A stretch of 15,441 nt of DNA from an uncultured Saprospiraceae bacterium (GCA_937127195.1 CAKZLT010000324.1:1-15441); one strand, 5' to 3'. Positions 6,963-14,057 are shown, counted from the stretch's first letter. Numbers and translations: made by a program. The notes: a model not told the origin generated them from the sequence alone.

Positions 6963-8807
6963 ATGAAACATTTTTACTTAAGACTACTTTCTACTGGATT
7001 ATTATTTTGTTGTTTTCTCTTCCAAACGACAGCTCAAAATGCCTTAGATTTTGATGGTATCAATAATTATGTTAGTGTCCCAAATGCTTCTGCTCAGATA
7101 GCAAATGGTAATATGGCGATTTCTTTTTGGGTTTACCCCAGAAATACCGCTCCTGGTTATCCTAACTTTGACGGAATGGTGGGATTTAGAAACGATAGTA
7201 ATGCCGATTTTTATATTTTGCATTTGAATGCTACTTCGGTAGAAGCACGCTTTAAGAATAGTAATGGAGTTGACCATGATATAGTATATGGTGGTTTGGT
7301 ATTGAATACTTGGAATCACTTCGCTTATACTTACGATGGCACAACTGCGAGGTTGTATCACAATGGCGTTTTTGTGAGTTCCGTTGCTGCAACTGGAACG
7401 ATTACCAATACGAACGCGGCTTTAAGTATTGGATATTTGCCCTTTAGTTCGCCTAATTTTTACTTGGATGGAAAATTGGACGACGTTTGTTTGTGGAACA
7501 AAAACTTGTCGGCATCTGATGTAAGTACTTTGTATAATGCCTGTTCAGTAGATTTGAATAGTACTGGTTTAGCGTTGTGTTATGAATTTAATCAAGGTAC
7601 AAGCGGCGGCAATAATATAGGTATTACTTCGGCAACAGATAGTAAAGGAAATATAGATGGTACGATGAATAATTTTTCATTAACGGGAGCAACTTCTAAC
7701 TTCACAGCTTATTCCAAAAATGCTTTTTCTTCTCAAACCGCTGGACTCTGTGGTGGTAGTTTTACTTCTCCTACTGGAAATATTTTGACAAGCACAGGAA
7801 CGTATTTGGATACAATCGTTGGCGGTAGTTTTGCAGGCTGTGATAGTATTATTACTACTAATTTGGTGGTCGGAGCGAATTCTAATAGTACGACAATCAA
7901 CCCAATTGGCTGTGGAAGTTATACTTCTCCGAGCGGAAATATTTGGACAACATCAGGAAATTATGTGGATACAATTGCTGGATATGGCGGTTGTGATAGT
8001 ATTATTACGATTAACTTGAGTATTGGAAATCCTACTTCCAATACAATAACTGCCGTCGAATGCGCAAGTTATACGACTCAAAGTGGTAACTATACTTGGA
8101 CAAGTACAGGGATTTACACAGAAACTTTGACGAATGCCGAAGGTTGTGATAGTACAATTACCTATGATGTGACGATTAATAATACAACAGCTACTATTAA
8201 TGTAACAGCTTGCGGAAGTTATACTTCTCCAAGTGGGAATTTTACATGGACGGTTGGCGATTCTTATTTAGATAAGATACCTAATTCGGTTGGTTGTGAT
8301 AGTGTAATTATTATTAACTTGACAATTAAGCCATTTCCTATTACAAATGTTAATCAAAATAACAATATGTTGACTTCGACAGCAATAAGTTCGACGTATC
8401 AATGGCTAGATTGCGACAATGGTAATGCACCAATTGCAGGAGCTACTAATCCGAGTTTTACAGCAACTGTAAGTGGTCATTATGCAGTTGAGGTAACGAG
8501 CAATGATGGTTGTATAGATACTTCTGCTTGTAAAGAAGTGATTATGGTGAATACCATAAATGTTTTTGAGAATGCGATTCAAATGTTTCCAAATCCGTCT
8601 CAAGGGTTGGTGCAAGTTGACTTAAGTCAAATGTATCAAGAGGTTGAAATTAGTGTAATGGATGCCGTAGGTAAAGTTATTTTTAATAAAAATTATGACC
8701 ATATAGATAAAACAGCATTGAATTTGGATGCTGACCACGGTGTTTATTTTGTAAAAATAACTTCTGGCGAGGAAAGCGCTGTGTTGAAATTATTGATAAC
8801 GGAATAA
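6963..8807 (+). CDS. Secreted LamG-domain protein with four Cys repeats and T9SS C-terminal sorting domain
   Basis: A 614-residue surface or secreted protein. Residues 1-24 are a signal peptide (LLSTGLLFCCFLFQTTAQN). Residues about 26-195 form a concanavalin/LamG-like jelly-roll: ALDFDGINNYVSVP at its start, a WNHFAYTYDGTTARLYHNG strand pair, and LDGKLDDVCLWNKNLSASD near its end. Residues 263-455 hold four repeats of about 50 residues with the pattern CGSYTSPSGN...GCDSIITINL. An Ig-like segment follows (about 470-525, YQWLDC...GHYAVEV). The last 75 residues are a type A T9SS sorting domain (FPNPSQG, then GVYFVKI). By family knowledge the signal leads to Sec export, then T9SS passage across the outer membrane and attachment or release. 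LamG and Cys-repeat domains suggest binding of glycans or other cells, but the ligand is unknown. Confidence 0.9.
   Translation: MKHFYLRLLSTGLLFCCFLFQTTAQNALDFDGINNYVSVPNASAQIANGNMAISFWVYPRNTAPGYPNFDGMVGFRNDSNADFYILHLNATSVEARFKNSNGVDHDIVYGGLVLNTWNHFAYTYDGTTARLYHNGVFVSSVAATGTITNTNAALSIGYLPFSSPNFYLDGKLDDVCLWNKNLSASDVSTLYNACSVDLNSTGLALCYEFNQGTSGGNNIGITSATDSKGNIDGTMNNFSLTGATSNFTAYSKNAFSSQTAGLCGGSFTSPTGNILTSTGTYLDTIVGGSFAGCDSIITTNLVVGANSNSTTINPIGCGSYTSPSGNIWTTSGNYVDTIAGYGGCDSIITINLSIGNPTSNTITAVECASYTTQSGNYTWTSTGIYTETLTNAEGCDSTITYDVTINNTTATINVTACGSYTSPSGNFTWTVGDSYLDKIPNSVGCDSVIIINLTIKPFPITNVNQNNNMLTSTAISSTYQWLDCDNGNAPIAGATNPSFTATVSGHYAVEVTSNDGCIDTSACKEVIMVNTINVFENAIQMFPNPSQGLVQVDLSQMYQEVEISVMDAVGKVIFNKNYDHIDKTALNLDADHGVYFVKITSGEESAVLKLLITE
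7749..8328 (+). repeat. Four in-frame ~150-bp repeats coding 50-residue Cys modules
   Basis: Units begin at Cys codons 7749, 7911, 8061 and 8211, giving periods of 162, 150 and 150 bases. Each unit starts C-G/A-S-Y/F-T and ends G-CDS-I/T/V-I-(I/T) plus a hydrophobic strand, so each has two cysteines that could form a disulfide. Units 2 and 4 are closest (both GSYTSPSGN). The array arose by internal duplication and may vary between strains. Confidence 0.85.
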
Positions 8808-8809
8808 TT

Positions 8810-8871
8810 CTTAGTAATGTCCAAAAAATAGCCGCTCAAATGACGAAGTTATTTTTTTGGACATTACTAAG
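8810..8871. repeat. 19-bp perfect inverted repeat directly after the T9SS gene
   Basis: Arm 8810-8828 (CTTAGTAATGTCCAAAAAA) pairs exactly with 8853-8871, enclosing a 24-base loop. It starts three bases after the stop codon. It probably ends transcription of the secreted-protein gene (TGCTTCTTTT follows), but the stem is longer and the T-run poorer than in a standard terminator, so a small inserted palindromic element is equally possible. Confidence 0.7.
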
Positions 8872-8960
8872 TGCTTCTTTTGGAATATATTCAATGATTG
8901 TATTTTAGAATAAATTTCAATTTTTACTTATGTCATAAAAATGTAATACGATTTATTGTG

Positions 8961-8968
8961 TATATTTG
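8961..8968 (+). promoter_or_regulatory. Candidate -7 promoter element of the DUF4956/CotH/VTC cluster
   Basis: TATATTTG is a full match to TAnnTTTG, 67 bases before the DUF4956 start codon and well after the hairpin 8810-8871. No TTG lies 17-23 bases upstream. It is the only good match in the spacer, so it probably drives the three-gene cluster. Confidence 0.5.
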
Positions 8969-9035
8969 TATTCTATTATGAAATATGATTATATTTAATA
9001 TATAATAGACCTTTAACAAAATACAAAAAACGCCA

Positions 9036-9713
9036 ATGCTACGTTTTGAACAATATTTAGAAGAGTTTAATAATGCTATCGTTTTTCAAGATTTTCTGGT
9101 TAATATAATAGTAGTGGGGCTTTTGACGAGTGTTTTACGAATTTATTACATTCGCTATGGAAATTCAATCACCAATCGCAAACGATTTTCGAGCAATTTC
9201 ATGCCATTAGGTTTGACGACCATGTTGATTATTACTATCGTTAAATCTTCGATTGCCTTATCATTAGGGTTGGTTGGTGCATTGTCGATTGTTCGTTTTA
9301 GAGCCGCGATTAAAGACCCAGAAGAGTTGACTTTTCTATTTTTAGTTATTGGAATCGGATTAGCATCTGGTGCAAATCAATCGCTTTTGGGGATTGTAGC
9401 AATGACTTTTATCTTATTAATGCTATACATTTCTAAGATGATAGAAGGAAGAACAGAGTTCAAATCGGAAGATAAACTCTATGTTAATATTAGTACGGAT
9501 GTCAATGATTTAGAAAAAATCAATCAAATCTTATCCGAAACCTTTCACTATGTCGAATTGAAGCGTTTGGATACTTTAGGTTCTGGTTTAGATTTGGCGT
9601 ATATCTGTAAAGCAAAAGACATACAGGAAATAGAAAAGGCGAAAAATGCCATTACAGCTTTATCCGAGTTGACTACATTATCAATTGTTGATCAGCCAGA
9701 CTTAATTGTTTAA
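9036..9713 (+). CDS. DUF4956 family membrane protein
   Basis: A 225-residue protein with three to four membrane helices followed by a soluble C-terminal domain. Helices lie at about 20-38, 57-72, 72-88 and 97-133. The most conserved-looking block is SLGLVGALSIVRFRAAIKDP (76-95) followed by GIGLASGANQS, the hallmark of DUF4956. Arg87, Arg89 and Lys93 after a helix should face the cytoplasm. Residues 145-225 form a small alpha/beta domain (LYVNISTDVNDLEKINQILS), ACT-like in appearance. The family has no settled function; its genes are often found beside VTC-type polyphosphate polymerase genes and CotH-like genes, as here. I infer a membrane partner of the cytosolic polymerase, possibly in export of its product. 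It is the first gene of the cluster, with 81 bases to the next. Confidence 0.85.
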   Translation: MLRFEQYLEEFNNAIVFQDFLVNIIVVGLLTSVLRIYYIRYGNSITNRKRFSSNFMPLGLTTMLIITIVKSSIALSLGLVGALSIVRFRAAIKDPEELTFLFLVIGIGLASGANQSLLGIVAMTFILLMLYISKMIEGRTEFKSEDKLYVNISTDVNDLEKINQILSETFHYVELKRLDTLGSGLDLAYICKAKDIQEIEKAKNAITALSELTTLSIVDQPDLIV

Positions 9714-9794
9714 TAAAAAGACCTTATAACTTCTTTGATTTTTCTTCACTTAGATAGTATTATTATCAATAAAAATTAAGCTAAAAACTAAAAC

Positions 9795-12710
9795 ATGATT
9801 ATATCAGACACATCGCAACAGCCTTCAAAATGGGCAATCTATGGCAGGTATGCCACAGGTGCAGCGGTACTGTTGATATTGTTGTACTTTGTATTGAGTT
9901 TTTTTATTCCTTATTGGGGAACAGGTCAAGAAGGGATAATTTCTTGTGATGCAGAGTATATCCGTGGAGATGTTTTTGTTTCTCAGGGCTACGTTTTCAA
10001 AAATGCTCAAACTCAAAGCAATGAACAAGCTTATAAGGGCAATTTTTCATCAAAAACTAATCGGAACGAATCAACAGGAATTCAATATATATTAAGAGCA
10101 CCGACAGGTGGCGACCGTTATCGAGTATCGGTGTATAGATATAGAACAGGAACAACGGGCGGTGAATTGGTTGTAAAAGGAAATAAAGATAGCGGTTTTG
10201 AAAAACGGGAAGATTTGGCTTCTTCTAAAAATAAGGAAGGTTGGGAAATGATTGAATTATCCTTTAACGTTCCTGAAAGAGGTGTCAAAACTATTGAAAT
10301 TTTCGTTTATTCTAATGGAAATACACCTATCTATTTTGATGATTTAAAAATAGAAAAACGTTCTTCTTCGGCTAATAAGTTAAATATTGAGCCTTTCTCT
10401 CCAAAGACCTTTCACCTCGAAATAGCCGAACAAGACATGGTAAAAGTTCGCAAAAAACGAGAAAATGCATTAAAAACGGGAATTTTACTGACGAATGATA
10501 ACGACTGGGTAAACGCTAAAATTGATGATGGAAACCAAAAAATTAATGTAGATACGCGCTTAAAAGGGAATCGATTATATCATTTGCAAGGTGACAAATG
10601 GTCTTACAAAATAAAAGTAGATGACCCTTATGCTTGGCAACAAATGAAGTCATTTTCTATATATAATCCTGCTTCTAAGAATTTTTTGAGGGAATGGGTC
10701 TATCATCAATTGTTACGTAAAGAAGGCGTAATTGCTGCAAGATATGACTTTTTGCAGCTTCGATTAAACAATCGAAATAGAGGTATTTATGCTTTTGAAG
10801 AAAGCCCAGATATTCAAATGGCAACTTTTCATAAGCGACCAGAAGGTCCTGTTGTTCGATTTACAGAAGATGCTTTTTGGTATAATGTTCAGGCTCAAAT
10901 AGACGAATTTGGTCAGCCAACAAAAACTAAAAATGACTATATCAATGCTTTTGATGCTGCCGAAATAGAACCTTATAAATCAAATAAAGTTGGTCTATCA
11001 GATGAATTAAAGCAACATTTTACATTAGCGCAACAGCTAATGCATCAATATAAATACAGTTTAGAGTCAGCAGAATTGATTTTTGATGTGGATTTAATGG
11101 CAAAATATTTTGCTATTATGGATGTCATGCAGGCTTATCAGAGTTTGGATTGGCACGACCAACGATATTATTATAATCCTGTCAAAAGCAAACTCGAACC
11201 TGTCGGAATGAGTGGCTTCGGGCTAGAAGTAAAACCATATCGCAAGCGTCCTTTTATTGGTCACAACCTTTATAATCCAAATGCACAGGACTATAATTTA
11301 TATATGCATTTGTTTACTAATGAGCAATTTATTACGAAATATTGTGAATATTTACATCAGTATTCTACTAAAAAATACATTTCAAATTTCTTGTTAGATG
11401 TGGAGCAAGAAGCCTTACGAAGACAGCAATTTATCAGAAAAGAGTTTTCTGATTATGCTTATGATGCTTCTAGTATTCTGAAAAATGCTAAGAATATTCG
11501 AGCGCATTTGATGCCGAAGAACGATATATCTATTCAAGCAAAAATCAAAGGATATTCTAATGGAAAAGTAAATATCAAGGTAACCAATTTTCATGGTTTG
11601 CCTGTTCAAATTTGTGGTTTTGGTACGCTGCCAACCGAAATTAGAGATACAATCAATAATCAACCACTTCTGAATACTAATCTTTCGGGACTTCCTCCTA
11701 AGTATTCTGATGTATCAGCAAAGAGGGATGCAGCATATTTATTTTATAAATTGCCTGGTATTGATAGCCTTTTTTATTCTGAATTGTCATTTTGGAATGC
11801 ACCTGAAGCAAGCGTTCCTTCTCAGGAGCTTTTTAAAAATAAAAAGATTCAATCGAACTCTATGTATGATGTTCGAGGGAAATTAGTTGCCTTCAAAAAA
11901 GGAAATTATAATATCAGTACAGATATTGTAATTCCAGAAGGTTATACTGTAAACATTCCTGCTGGAACGGAATTGAACTTCAAACGTGGCGCAAAATTTT
12001 TATCAAAATCAGCTATTCAATCAAATGGAAACATTGACCAACCAATTATCTTTAGAGATGTAAATGGGTTACTATTATTGGATATTCCTTCACTTTCTAC
12101 CTTTAAAAACACTTTATTTGTAGGTTCTAATAACTTAAATTACAATAGTTGGTGGCTGCCAGGAGGTGTAACCGTTTATAATTCAAAGATTGCTTTTAAC
12201 AATTGTAGTTTTTCATATAGCAAAGCACCCGAAAGCCTGAGCATTATGAGTTCGGATTTTGAGTTAGTGGATTGTAATTTTAATGAAAATAAAAGAAACG
12301 GACTAGTTACTAAGTTCTCGAAAGGTCTTATTAAAAGAACGCACTTTTTTGCAAATGCTTTAGTTGGTGTCGAATTGTTGGGAAGTGAAGTCGCGCTAGA
12401 CCATGTAAAGATTGAGCAAGCTGCTGATAATGGTTTGAGTGTTGGCGAAGAGTCGAAAGTGACGGTTAATTATATTGAGATTAAAGATACCGATATTGGC
12501 GTAGTATCAAAAGATATGTCCCGATTGACGATTCAAAAAATAGATTTAGAAAACTGTAAAAGAGGGTTTGCAGCCTATCAAAAAAAGCCTGAATATGGCG
12601 GAAGCAAGATAGTTGTAGAGGATTATAATGCAAAGGCTGTCAAGGTTTTGCATAGAATAGAATTGGGTTCTACTCTAAAAATAAGAGGAAAAGAGGTTAA
12701 AGGGTATTAG
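9795..12710 (+). CDS. Membrane-anchored CotH-like protein with C-terminal beta-helix
   Basis: A 971-residue protein with one N-terminal membrane helix (about 19-40, TGAAVLLILLYFVLSFFIPY) preceded by Lys13 and Arg18, so the bulk should face the periplasm. Residues about 50-190 look like a carbohydrate-binding-type beta sandwich (ending TPIYFDDLKIEKR). Residues about 200-520 are CotH-like: KWSYKIKVDD at 268-277, FLREWVYHQLLRKEGVIAAR, and RGIYAFEESPD. The segment where CotH kinases usually carry an Asp-rich PWDLDxxFG motif reads EPVGMSGFG (468-476), without Asp, so kinase activity is doubtful. Residues about 690-965 are short repeated strands (VNIPAGTELNFKRGAKFLS onward) typical of a right-handed beta-helix. 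It is the middle gene of the cluster. CotH proteins of spore formers phosphorylate coat proteins; the role here is unknown. Confidence 0.8.
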   Translation: MIISDTSQQPSKWAIYGRYATGAAVLLILLYFVLSFFIPYWGTGQEGIISCDAEYIRGDVFVSQGYVFKNAQTQSNEQAYKGNFSSKTNRNESTGIQYILRAPTGGDRYRVSVYRYRTGTTGGELVVKGNKDSGFEKREDLASSKNKEGWEMIELSFNVPERGVKTIEIFVYSNGNTPIYFDDLKIEKRSSSANKLNIEPFSPKTFHLEIAEQDMVKVRKKRENALKTGILLTNDNDWVNAKIDDGNQKINVDTRLKGNRLYHLQGDKWSYKIKVDDPYAWQQMKSFSIYNPASKNFLREWVYHQLLRKEGVIAARYDFLQLRLNNRNRGIYAFEESPDIQMATFHKRPEGPVVRFTEDAFWYNVQAQIDEFGQPTKTKNDYINAFDAAEIEPYKSNKVGLSDELKQHFTLAQQLMHQYKYSLESAELIFDVDLMAKYFAIMDVMQAYQSLDWHDQRYYYNPVKSKLEPVGMSGFGLEVKPYRKRPFIGHNLYNPNAQDYNLYMHLFTNEQFITKYCEYLHQYSTKKYISNFLLDVEQEALRRQQFIRKEFSDYAYDASSILKNAKNIRAHLMPKNDISIQAKIKGYSNGKVNIKVTNFHGLPVQICGFGTLPTEIRDTINNQPLLNTNLSGLPPKYSDVSAKRDAAYLFYKLPGIDSLFYSELSFWNAPEASVPSQELFKNKKIQSNSMYDVRGKLVAFKKGNYNISTDIVIPEGYTVNIPAGTELNFKRGAKFLSKSAIQSNGNIDQPIIFRDVNGLLLLDIPSLSTFKNTLFVGSNNLNYNSWWLPGGVTVYNSKIAFNNCSFSYSKAPESLSIMSSDFELVDCNFNENKRNGLVTKFSKGLIKRTHFFANALVGVELLGSEVALDHVKIEQAADNGLSVGEESKVTVNYIEIKDTDIGVVSKDMSRLTIQKIDLENCKRGFAAYQKKPEYGGSKIVVEDYNAKAVKVLHRIELGSTLKIRGKEVKGY

Positions 12711-12782
12711 AGTTGCGGATTGCCAGTTGCGGGTTCGCTACCGCTACTAGTTCACAAAATAGCGAACCCGCAACCCGCAACT
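12711..12782. repeat. GC-rich imperfect palindrome inside the cluster
   Basis: The inner arms 12726-12740 and 12760-12774 (GTTGCGGGTTCGCTA and its complement) are perfect, with a 19-base loop. The outer arms AGTTGCGG (12711-12718) and CCGCAACT (12775-12782) also pair. It starts at the base after the stop codon of the CotH-like gene and ends 23 bases before the VTC gene. In RNA this stem could lower or uncouple expression of the last gene; in DNA it looks like an inserted palindromic repeat. Confidence 0.8.
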
Positions 12783-12805
12783 AACCAACCCATAAAAAAA
12801 TTCAG

Positions 12806-13444
12806 ATGCGTTACGAGAGAAAATATAAAATGTATGACTACGCGCCGAGTATCTTAGAACAGGCGGTGAAGATGCACCCCGCTTCTTTCAAAAAGATATA
12901 TCCTGACCGTCAAATCAATAACATATATTTTGACACTTCGACGCTTTCCAGTTATTGGGATAATGTAAATGGCGTTGCCGAACGCAAGAAATATCGAGTT
13001 CGTTGGTATAACTTTGATGAAACAAAAATCGAAAAACCACACTTTGAAGTAAAAGGAAGAATCAATGAATTGGGAACAAAAAAAATTATCCGAATTGATG
13101 ATTTTGATTTAGATAATCTTCGTTTCTTGACTCGAATTGTCAATGAACTCAGTGATGCCCCTGGACGATTGCAGCCTATTATTATGAATTCTTATCATCG
13201 TTCTTATTATGGTACAAGTGACGGAAAATTTAGAGTCACGATTGATGAGCGCATTCGTTATTTCTCTTTGATGTTTGCCCAACGATTTACAAGATACACA
13301 GTGCAAGACTTTAATGCGGCAGTCTTAGAATTGAAATATGACCGAAATATGGATGATTATACGGATAGAATAACACAGTTCTTTCCGTTTCGACAAACGA
13401 AAAGCTCTAAGTATGTTACAGGAGTACAATATACAATCTACTGA
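12806..13444 (+). CDS. VTC-domain (polyphosphate polymerase-type) protein
   Basis: A 212-residue protein that is essentially one VTC domain of the triphosphate tunnel metalloenzyme (CYTH/TTM) superfamily. Tunnel motifs are in order: RYERKYK at 2-8 (Glu4, Lys6), IYFDT 40-44, YRVRWY 63-68 (Arg64, Arg66), FEVKGR 80-85 (Glu81, Lys83), YHRSYY 130-135, FRVTIDERI 142-150, LELKYD 174-179 (Glu175, Lys177), and the C-terminal SSKYVTGVQY. By family knowledge the yeast Vtc4 domain makes polyphosphate from ATP on the cytosolic face of a membrane and passes it through a membrane partner. The protein has no signal or helix of its own, so it is cytosolic; the DUF4956 protein is the likely membrane partner. 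Polymerase activity in bacterial members is not generally proven, so the product is an inference. Confidence 0.87.
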   Translation: MRYERKYKMYDYAPSILEQAVKMHPASFKKIYPDRQINNIYFDTSTLSSYWDNVNGVAERKKYRVRWYNFDETKIEKPHFEVKGRINELGTKKIIRIDDFDLDNLRFLTRIVNELSDAPGRLQPIIMNSYHRSYYGTSDGKFRVTIDERIRYFSLMFAQRFTRYTVQDFNAAVLELKYDRNMDDYTDRITQFFPFRQTKSSKYVTGVQYTIY

Positions 13445-13534
13445 TAAGGGTCATTTTTTGAACATTTTTGCCTGTTATTTGTCATGTATAGGTCTTAAAT
13501 GCCTAAAAGAAAGGGTTTTATCTATTTAAAAAAT

Positions 13535-13542
13535 TAAATTTG
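13535..13542 (+). promoter_or_regulatory. Candidate -7 element for the possible small RNA
   Basis: TAAATTTG fully matches TAnnTTTG. It is followed by a 12-bp palindrome TTTATTAATAAA (13545-13556) near the expected start point. No TTG is found at the expected distance upstream. Confidence 0.4.
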
Positions 13543-13548
13543 TGTTTA

Positions 13549-13713
13549 TTAATAAATTGACGCGTTATAAAGTGACTGAACAGATAGCATCGCGTCTATA
13601 ATTACAAGATTAGAATAATACCTCAATATAAAGAAACTTAAGAAGTTGCATTTATAATGCGACAGCGTAATTGTAAGCATGTCAGGCTTCCCATTTAGGG
13701 AAGTCTTTTTTTT
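13549..13713 (+). ncRNA. Possible structured small RNA of about 165 nt
   Basis: A promoter-like element and a terminator bracket a non-coding stretch with nested pairing. GACGCG (13559-13564) pairs with CGCGTC (13591-13596). TTACAA near 13602 pairs with TTGTAA near 13673. GTTGCATT pairs with AATGCGAC around a TAT loop (about 13645-13663). Length and position would suit a 6S-like or other Bacteroidota small RNA, but I do not recognise a specific family. It could instead be the 3' tail of the VTC cluster transcript. Confidence 0.4.
13685..13713 (+). terminator. Rho-independent terminator
   Basis: GGCTTCCC pairs with GGGAAGTC (8 bp, one G-U) around ATTTA, followed by eight T. It ends either the possible small RNA or read-through from the DUF4956/CotH/VTC cluster. 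Confidence 0.8.
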
Positions 13714-13723
13714 GTTATGTACT

Positions 13724-13774
13724 TGGATAAAAGTAAACGCGTATAGATAATTAGGATTTCAAATTTTTAACTTA
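13724..13774. repeat. 51-bp dispersed intergenic repeat, copy 2
   Basis: The same sequence as 5465-5515 with four substitutions (positions 13728, 13746, 13756 and 13768). Like copy 1 it lies between converging transcripts and is followed by a short palindrome, here TTAGGCCTAA at 13780-13789. Confidence 0.85.
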
Positions 13775-13793
13775 AAAAATTAGGCCTAACAAA

Positions 13794-13825
13794 AAAAGAG
13801 TCATTCCATGCAGAATGACTCTTTT
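13794..13825. terminator. Strong hairpin, probably a bidirectional terminator
   Basis: Arms AAAAGAGTCATTC (13794-13806) and GAATGACTCTTTT (13813-13825) pair perfectly around CATGCA. On the minus strand seven T follow the stem; on the plus strand ACTTTTTT follows. It is a second stop for the tRNA transcript and a back-stop for plus-strand read-through. Confidence 0.75.
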
Positions 13826-13848
13826 ACTTTTTTAGTCTTTTCAGAAAC

Positions 13849-13877
13849 AAAAAAAGCCATTCATTTCTGAATGGCTT
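13849..13877 (-). terminator. Rho-independent terminator of tRNA-Asn
   Basis: On the minus strand AAGCCATTCA-GAAA-TGAATGGCTT forms a 10-bp perfect stem with a stable GAAA tetraloop, followed by TTTTT. It lies 9 bases past the tRNA 3' end. Confidence 0.9.
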
Positions 13878-13886
13878 GTATTTTTG

Positions 13887-13960
13887 CGTCCCCACAAGGA
13901 CTCGAACCTTGGACCCTCTGATTAACAGTCAGATGCTCTAACCAACTGAGCTATGGAGAC
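13887..13960 (-). tRNA. tRNA-Asn (anticodon GTT)
   Basis: Complete cloverleaf on the minus strand, 74 bases including the discriminator G. The acceptor GTCTCCA pairs with TGGGGAC (one G-U), the D arm is GCTC/GAGC, the anticodon arm is TCTGA-CTGTTAA-TCAGA with anticodon GTT at 13924-13926, and the T arm is CAAGG-TTCGAGT-CCTTG. CCA is not encoded. Its own promoter and terminator make it a single-gene unit, reading codons AAC and AAU. Confidence 0.97.
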
Positions 13961-14057
13961 GTTTTTGATGTATTCAGAACAACTAAAACAATTTAAAATT
14001 AGTTCCTAAAAAACTTTTTTTTATTGCTTTTTAGTTGCCGTTCCTTCAACAGCGATG

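Larger units (their letters stand above)
13445..13886. other. Spacer between the VTC gene and tRNA-Asn
   Basis: No protein gene is convincing here; only 12-13 codon frames occur. It holds a possible small RNA unit (promoter 13535-13542, transcript about 13549-13713, terminator 13685-13713), copy 2 of a dispersed 51-bp repeat, a 10-bp palindrome TTAGGCCTAA (13780-13789), and two terminator hairpins (13794-13825 and 13849-13877). Confidence 0.7.

Noticed and set aside
7044..7361. 105-codon minus-strand frame inside the LamG region
   Set aside because: It is antisense to a well-supported gene with domain evidence and has no family-like features of its own.
7749..8328. CRISPR-like periodic repeat
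   Set aside because: The 150-base period is in frame within a gene and encodes repeated protein modules; there are no short identical repeats with unique spacers.
2691..12748. Shared GCTACCGCT word in the hairpins at 2684-2733 and 12711-12782 as proof of one repeat family
   Set aside because: Only nine bases are shared, and they lie in the stem of one hairpin but at the stem-loop junction of the other; this is too little to call them related.
13499..13725. Tiny frames (12-13 codons) in the spacer after the VTC gene
   Set aside because: They are too short, have no clear ribosome binding site, and one runs into the terminator stem; a non-coding reading fits better.
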